A stretch of 8,644 bases of DNA from an uncultured Oribacterium sp. (GTDB lineage Bacteria; Bacillota; Clostridia; Lachnospirales; Lachnospiraceae): contig CAKQPT010000054.1 of assembly GCA_934270345.1 (NCBI GenBank), positions 1-8,644 of the forward strand, written 5' to 3'. This document shows, one piece after another, positions 5,859 to 8,644 of this stretch. Position 1 is the stretch's first letter. Each line of letters starts with the position of its first letter. Position numbers and translations under genes: made by a program. The notes beneath the pieces are model-generated. The model was not told where the DNA came from and did no database searches. It saw only the letters and a list, made by a program, of their open reading frames with translations.

Positions 5859-7043
5859 ATGCGAATCATATTTGCTACCCATAACAAAAATAAAATGACA
5901 GAGGTGCGCCAGATCCTGGGGGATCTGGCCACCGATATCGTTGCGAAGAGTGAGCTCGGAATCGATTTCGAGCCTGTCGAGACCGGGAAGACCTTTGCGG
6001 AGAACGCAGAGCTGAAGGCCGTCGGCATTCGCAGTTATATGCTTGCACATCATATGCTGGAGGACGATGACATCATCATGTCGGACGACTCCGGCCTTTG
6101 TGTTAATTACATGCTGGGACTTCCGGGCATTTACAGTGCCCGCTATCTCGGGGAGGATACCTCGTATGAGGTGAAGAATGCACGCATCATCCATGAGCTT
6201 CGCTACGCGGAGGGGGATGAGCGCGCGGCACACTTCACCTGCGATATCTGTGCTGCATTTGCAGACGGACGTGTCCTCCACGCAGAAGGCATCTTCGAGG
6301 GCCTGATCGCCCATGAGCCGAAGGGGGAGCATGGTTTCGGATATGATCCGATTCTCTACCTTCCGGAGTATGGAAAAACTTCTGCGGAGCTGACACCGGA
6401 GGAGAAGAACGCGATCTCTCATCGCGGCAAGGCGCTCCGTGCGATGCGTGAACTGCTGAAGGATGTCCTGGAAAAGGATGCTGCGAGACGTGGCGCGACG
6501 TCGGAAGACGGGGCAGAGGCCCGGGAGGAAAGCGGACTTGTCCGCCCCTTTCAGACCGTCCTCGTCGTAAGTGATTCCCACCGGAACGACGCGAACCTGA
6601 AGGATGTACTGAGTCGCATCGGTATGATCGATATCCTCATCCACCTCGGTGATGCCGAGGGCTCGGAGGGGATGATCCAGCAGTATGCCGGTGACGGTGT
6701 GAAGTGCTACTTCGTGCAGGGAAACAACGACTTTTTCACCTCACTGCCGAAGGACATCGTCGTGAAGATCGGAAAGCATCGCTGCCTTCTGACCCATGGA
6801 CACTATTATGGCGTCAATATGGGCGTATCCGGCATCGTCGATGAGGCGAAGAACCGCGACTGTGATGTCGTGATGTTCGGGCATACGCATAAGCCGTTCC
6901 TAAAAACGGTCGATGGCGTGACCTGCCTGAACCCGGGTTCCATCAGCTATCCGCGCCAGGTTGACCGTCGTCCATCCTATATGGTGATTGATGTCAGCGA
7001 AGAAGGAGATTTCGAGTTTCGCCCGGTTTATATAAAAAACTAG
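5859..7043 (+). CDS. fusion: RdgB/HAM1 XTP/dITP diphosphatase + YfcE/MJ0936-type metallophosphoesterase
   Basis: One 394-residue frame carries two complete enzymes. Residues 1-202 are RdgB-like: ATHNKNK (6-12), SDDSGL (75-80), the loop HEPKGEHGFGYDPIL (152-166) and NAISHRGKALRAM (184-196). That domain hydrolyses non-canonical purine NTPs (ITP, XTP, dITP) to the monophosphate. Residues about 232-394 are a calcineurin-like phosphoesterase with metal-site motifs SDSH (238-241), HLGDAEG (262-268), GNND (288-291), THGH (312-315) and GHTH (341-344). The link, about 203-231, is charged and low in complexity (AARRGATSEDGAEAREESG). No stop or frameshift separates the halves, and all active-site motifs look intact. 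In Bacillus the equivalents (ysnA and ysnB) are separate adjacent genes. The start follows a weak purine-rich region (GAGACGAG), 40 bases after uxuB with no terminator, so cotranscription is likely. The phosphoesterase substrate is unknown. Confidence 0.92.
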   Translation: MRIIFATHNKNKMTEVRQILGDLATDIVAKSELGIDFEPVETGKTFAENAELKAVGIRSYMLAHHMLEDDDIIMSDDSGLCVNYMLGLPGIYSARYLGEDTSYEVKNARIIHELRYAEGDERAAHFTCDICAAFADGRVLHAEGIFEGLIAHEPKGEHGFGYDPILYLPEYGKTSAELTPEEKNAISHRGKALRAMRELLKDVLEKDAARRGATSEDGAEAREESGLVRPFQTVLVVSDSHRNDANLKDVLSRIGMIDILIHLGDAEGSEGMIQQYAGDGVKCYFVQGNNDFFTSLPKDIVVKIGKHRCLLTHGHYYGVNMGVSGIVDEAKNRDCDVVMFGHTHKPFLKTVDGVTCLNPGSISYPRQVDRRPSYMVIDVSEEGDFEFRPVYIKN

Positions 7044-7143
7044 GTTCCACAGAACTCGCCCTCCGCGACGACTGGGTTTCAGGTCCAGCGCCCTGCAGGT
7101 GGTGGAGCGGTTTACTGAATCAGGGAAGTGATGCATGGTGGAA
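7044..7143. other. GC-rich segment closed by an inverted repeat; function unknown
   Basis: GTTCCAC (7044-7050) and GTGGAAC (7137-7143) form a perfect 7-base inverted repeat around about 86 bases. The interior is GC-rich compared with the AT-rich stretch that follows, and has several short pairings, such as CTGG/CCAG near 7074-7090 and CAGG/CCTG near 7080-7096. It starts right after the fusion gene's stop and ends before the kdgA promoter. It could be a 3'-UTR structure, a small RNA or the decayed end of a gene. No T-run follows on the plus strand. A loose likeness to a T-box core (GGTGGT, then GCGG) is not convincing. Confidence 0.3.
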
Positions 7144-7176
7144 CGTAAAATAAGCGTGAAAGCGATGCATTCACTC

Positions 7177-7205
7177 TTGTATGTGAAAAATAAATCATAT
7201 ATAAT
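7177..7205 (+). promoter_or_regulatory. promoter of the KDPG aldolase gene
   Basis: TTGTAT (7177-7182) is spaced 17 bases from a consensus TATAAT (7200-7205). The start site falls at about 7211-7213, directly on the cre box. This gives kdgA transcription independent of uxuAB. Confidence 0.78.
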
Positions 7206-7211
7206 AAAAAC

Positions 7212-7225
7212 TGTAAGCGTTTACA
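7212..7225. promoter_or_regulatory. cre box (CcpA binding site)
   Basis: TGTAAGCGTTTACA fits every position of the Firmicute cre consensus TGWAARCGYTWWCA. It begins 6 bases after the -10 element, overlapping the expected start site. CcpA bound with HPr-Ser-P there would block transcription when a preferred sugar is available. Confidence 0.8.
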
Positions 7226-7270
7226 TGGCCTGATGTATTCGGGCTTGATAATATTCAAAGGAGATTTGAT

Positions 7271-7909
7271 ATGACACAGAAAGATTTCATGGAGAAGCTT
7301 GCCGAGATTAAGGTTTGTCCAGTCGTAGTTATCGATCACGTGGAGGATGCCGTTCCTCTCGCACAGGCGCTTGAGGCTGGTCATCTTCCGATGGCTGAGG
7401 TTACCTTCCGTACAGCAGCTGCTGCAGATGCGATCGCAGCGATGGTAAAGGAGTGCCCGAATGTCGTTGTTGGTGCTGGTACTGTTCTCGATCGTGAGCA
7501 GTGCACACGTGCGATCAACGCTGGTGCTCAGTTCATCGTTTCCCCATCTTTCTCTGATGAGGTTGCGCAGTGCGCACTCGGCCACGGCGTAGCTTACTGC
7601 CCGGGTACCTGCACACCGACCGATATCACAAACGCGCTTCGTTACAACCTTCCGATGGTAAAGTTCTTCCCGGCTGGTGCATACGGCGGACTCAAGACCC
7701 TGAAGGCTCTTGCTCCTGTATTCCCACAGCTCAAGTTCATGCCTACCGGTGGTGTTAACCTTGACAATGTTCTCGAGTACCTTGCATTCGATAAGATCGT
7801 CGGTGTCGGCGGAACATGGGTATGCAAGAAGGATCTGCTTGTGAACAAGGACTGGGCTGGTATCACCAAGCTCTGCCAGGAAGCTTACGACCTTACACAT
7901 AAGGCATAA
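7271..7909 (+). CDS. 2-keto-3-deoxy-6-phosphogluconate (KDPG) aldolase
   Basis: A 212-residue class I aldolase (Eda/KdgA family) that splits KDPG into pyruvate and glyceraldehyde-3-phosphate, the last step of the uronate route begun by uxuB and uxuA. The fold's key positions are present: E43 and R47 in AEVTFRT, the GAGTV turn (68-72), SPSFSDE (91-97), CPGTCTPTD (110-118), the Schiff-base lysine K131 in MVKFFPAG, and the phosphate-binding PTGGVNLDN (158-166). Length is normal for the family. AAAGGAG (7257-7263) lies 7 bases before the ATG. The gene has its own promoter with a cre box, and two terminators follow. Many family members also cleave 2-keto-4-hydroxyglutarate, so a dual role is possible. 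KDG kinase, needed to make its substrate, is not in this window. Confidence 0.95.
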   Translation: MTQKDFMEKLAEIKVCPVVVIDHVEDAVPLAQALEAGHLPMAEVTFRTAAAADAIAAMVKECPNVVVGAGTVLDREQCTRAINAGAQFIVSPSFSDEVAQCALGHGVAYCPGTCTPTDITNALRYNLPMVKFFPAGAYGGLKTLKALAPVFPQLKFMPTGGVNLDNVLEYLAFDKIVGVGGTWVCKKDLLVNKDWAGITKLCQEAYDLTHKA

Positions 7910-7950
7910 GCGCATCGATTTCTGTATATCAAAATCATACATATGAACGG

Positions 7951-7990
7951 AAAATCCGGAGGACTTCGAAAGAGGGACTCCGGATTTTTT
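7951..7990 (+). terminator. terminator of kdgA
   Basis: AAAATCCGGAG (7951-7961) pairs perfectly over 11 bases with CTCCGGATTTT (7978-7988). The loop is 16 bases with a weak inner hairpin, and the T-run covers 7985-7990. It lies about 40 bases after the kdgA stop. The flanking A and T runs may let it act in both directions. Confidence 0.9.
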
Positions 7991-8187
7991 ACGCAGATGG
8001 CCCGGAAGTAAAGAAAAGAAAGAAAAGAAGCGAAGCAGAATCGGAAACATCAGAATGCAGACTTGCATTCCGGCGATTTTTTTTGTATCCTATGAGAGCA
8101 CGGTCATATAGATGGATGAAACAGACGCGCGAAGCCACGTGCTTCAAGTGACTTGTACAAATTATTTTCCGATGAGTGAAATTGTGG
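7991..8187. other. intergenic stretch between kdgA and the tRNA cluster, no gene seen
   Basis: The kdgA-to-tRNA-Arg gap is 334 bases. It holds the two terminators and the tRNA promoter listed separately. Between the terminators lies a 21-base all-purine run (8010-8030). Bases 8091-8187 contain only small palindromes, such as TTGTACAA at 8153-8160. I see no open frame with a ribosome binding site and no recognisable RNA. Confidence 0.6.
8053..8084 (+). terminator. second terminator downstream of kdgA
   Basis: GAATGCA (8053-8059) pairs perfectly with TGCATTC (8064-8070) around a GACT loop. Outer bases AATCG (8039-8043) and CGATT (8074-8078) can also pair across an unequal internal loop. Eight T follow at 8077-8084. 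It backs up the first terminator and shields the tRNA operon. Confidence 0.75.
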
Positions 8188-8216
8188 TTGACAAAATGAA
8201 GCTTATTCGTTAATAT
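8188..8216 (+). promoter_or_regulatory. promoter of the tRNA-Arg-His-Gln-Lys operon
   Basis: A consensus TTGACA (8188-8193) is spaced 17 bases from TAATAT (8211-8216). The start site would be near 8223, about 20 bases before tRNA-Arg, as expected for a strong stable-RNA promoter. GAGTCG occurs twice just after it (8221-8226 and 8235-8240). Confidence 0.8.
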
Positions 8217-8243
8217 ATACGAGTCGCTCATAAAGAGTCGTCT

Positions 8244-8317
<74 letters not shown>

Positions 8318-8318
8318 T

Positions 8319-8336
8319 TCTCGAGACATCTCGAGA
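8319..8336 (+). repeat. inverted repeat between tRNA-Arg and tRNA-His
   Basis: CTCGAG (8320-8325) and CTCGAG (8330-8335) pair around a 4-base loop, with one added T-A pair at the base. No T-run follows, so it is unlikely to terminate transcription. A processing hairpin in the tRNA precursor is a reasonable guess. Confidence 0.5.
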
Positions 8337-8374
8337 GATTTAAATACTGGTTTGCTGAAAAGCAGCCGTAATAT

Positions 8375-8449
8375 GGTGGGTATAGCGTAGTTGGTTATCG
8401 CGCCAGATTGTGGTTCTGGAGATCATGGATTCGAATTCCATTACCCACC
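8375..8449 (+). tRNA. tRNA-His (anticodon GTG)
   Basis: The acceptor stem is GTGGGTA (8376-8382) with TACCCAC (8442-8448). It carries the His-specific extra G at position -1 (8375) opposite discriminator C8449. The anticodon stem CCAGA/TCTGG encloses TTGTGGT, with anticodon GTG at 8410-8412. The T-arm ATGGA-TTCGAAT-TCCAT is perfect. CCA is not encoded. Confidence 0.96.
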
Positions 8450-8469
8450 CTAGCCAGCAGGCTTATCGA

Positions 8470-8541
8470 GGGGCTATCGCCAAGCGGTAAGGCACAGGCC
8501 TTTGACGCCTGCACTCGTTGGTTCGAATCCAACTGGCCCTG
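8470..8541 (+). tRNA. tRNA-Gln (anticodon TTG)
   Basis: The acceptor stem is GGGGCTA (8470-8476) with TGGCCCT (8534-8540) and discriminator G8541. The first pair is G-T, a weak closing pair like the U1-A72 usual in Gln tRNAs. The anticodon stem CAGGC/GCCTG encloses CTTTGAC, with anticodon TTG at 8502-8504. The T-arm is GTTGG-TTCGAAT-CCAAC. CCA is not encoded. Confidence 0.95.
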
Positions 8542-8547
8542 TTTTGC

Positions 8548-8620
8548 GAGGCTGTAGCTCAGTCGGTAGAGCACTTGACTTTTAATCAAGTTGTCGCGAG
8601 TTCGAATCCCGTCAGCCTCA
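8548..8620 (+). tRNA. tRNA-Lys (anticodon TTT)
   Basis: The acceptor stem is GAGGCTG (8548-8554) with CAGCCTC (8613-8619) and discriminator A8620. The anticodon stem CTTGA/TCAAG encloses CTTTTAA, with anticodon TTT at 8581-8583. The T-stem GCGAG/CCCGT contains one A-C mismatch. CCA is not encoded. The cluster may go on past the window; no terminator is seen in the last 24 bases. Confidence 0.95.
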
Positions 8621-8644
8621 TCTTGATTTTTCAGACCTGTAAGT

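Noticed and set aside
7092..7110. Possible T-box core (GGTGGT followed by GCGG)
   Set aside because: The central ACC of the T-box motif is missing, no stem I or specifier loop is visible, no terminator follows, and a promoter lies between it and kdgA.
7112..8068. A 318-codon open frame on the minus strand opposite kdgA
   Set aside because: It lies antisense to a clear KDPG aldolase, has no family motif and no ribosome binding site, and runs through two terminators and the kdgA promoter.

Overview
The window reads as the chromosome of a Gram-positive, low-to-mid GC anaerobe of the Clostridia, possibly a member of the Lachnospiraceae. The grounds are strong AGGAG-type ribosome binding sites, sigma-A-like promoters (TTGACA/TATAAT class), a CcpA-type cre box, the form of the 23S 3' end, and an rdgB gene joined to a YfcE/YsnB-type phosphoesterase (separate neighbours in Bacillus). 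The family assignment is inference; the Firmicutes-type character is well supported.

Layout. Bases 1-67 are the last bases of a 23S rRNA gene. tRNA-Asp and tRNA-Leu follow, then two tandem rho-independent terminators; no 5S gene is present here. Next is an AGCS-family sodium/amino-acid symporter (508-1890) with its own extended -10 promoter and a strong terminator. A GntR/FCD repressor gene (2102-2842, minus strand) diverges from uxuA-uxuB (3102-5818). The 259-base intergenic region between them carries two near-identical operator-like boxes, one for each direction. A fused gene encoding an RdgB-type nucleotide pyrophosphatase and a YfcE/MJ0936-type metallophosphoesterase (5859-7043) follows uxuB with no terminator. 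KDPG aldolase (7271-7909) then has its own promoter with a near-perfect cre box at the start site. Two terminators close that unit. A second tRNA cluster (Arg, His, Gln, Lys) with its own TTGACA promoter runs to the window end.

How the genes work together. UxuB reduces fructuronate to mannonate, UxuA dehydrates mannonate to 2-keto-3-deoxygluconate (KDG), and KdgA cleaves the phosphorylated product KDPG to pyruvate and glyceraldehyde-3-phosphate. This is the lower hexuronate (pectin or glucuronate) route. Uronate isomerase (UxaC), KDG kinase (KdgK) and a uronate transporter are not in the window. The FCD-type GntR protein is the likely uronate-responsive repressor, and the cre box adds glucose repression to the last step. 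The symporter and the RdgB fusion have no evident link to uronate metabolism.

I see no phage, IS element, CRISPR array or clear novel system. The items most worth a second look are the RdgB-phosphoesterase fusion inside a sugar-acid locus, the paired operators, the A34 tRNA-Leu, the missing 5S gene, and an unexplained GC-rich segment closed by an inverted repeat at 7044-7143.
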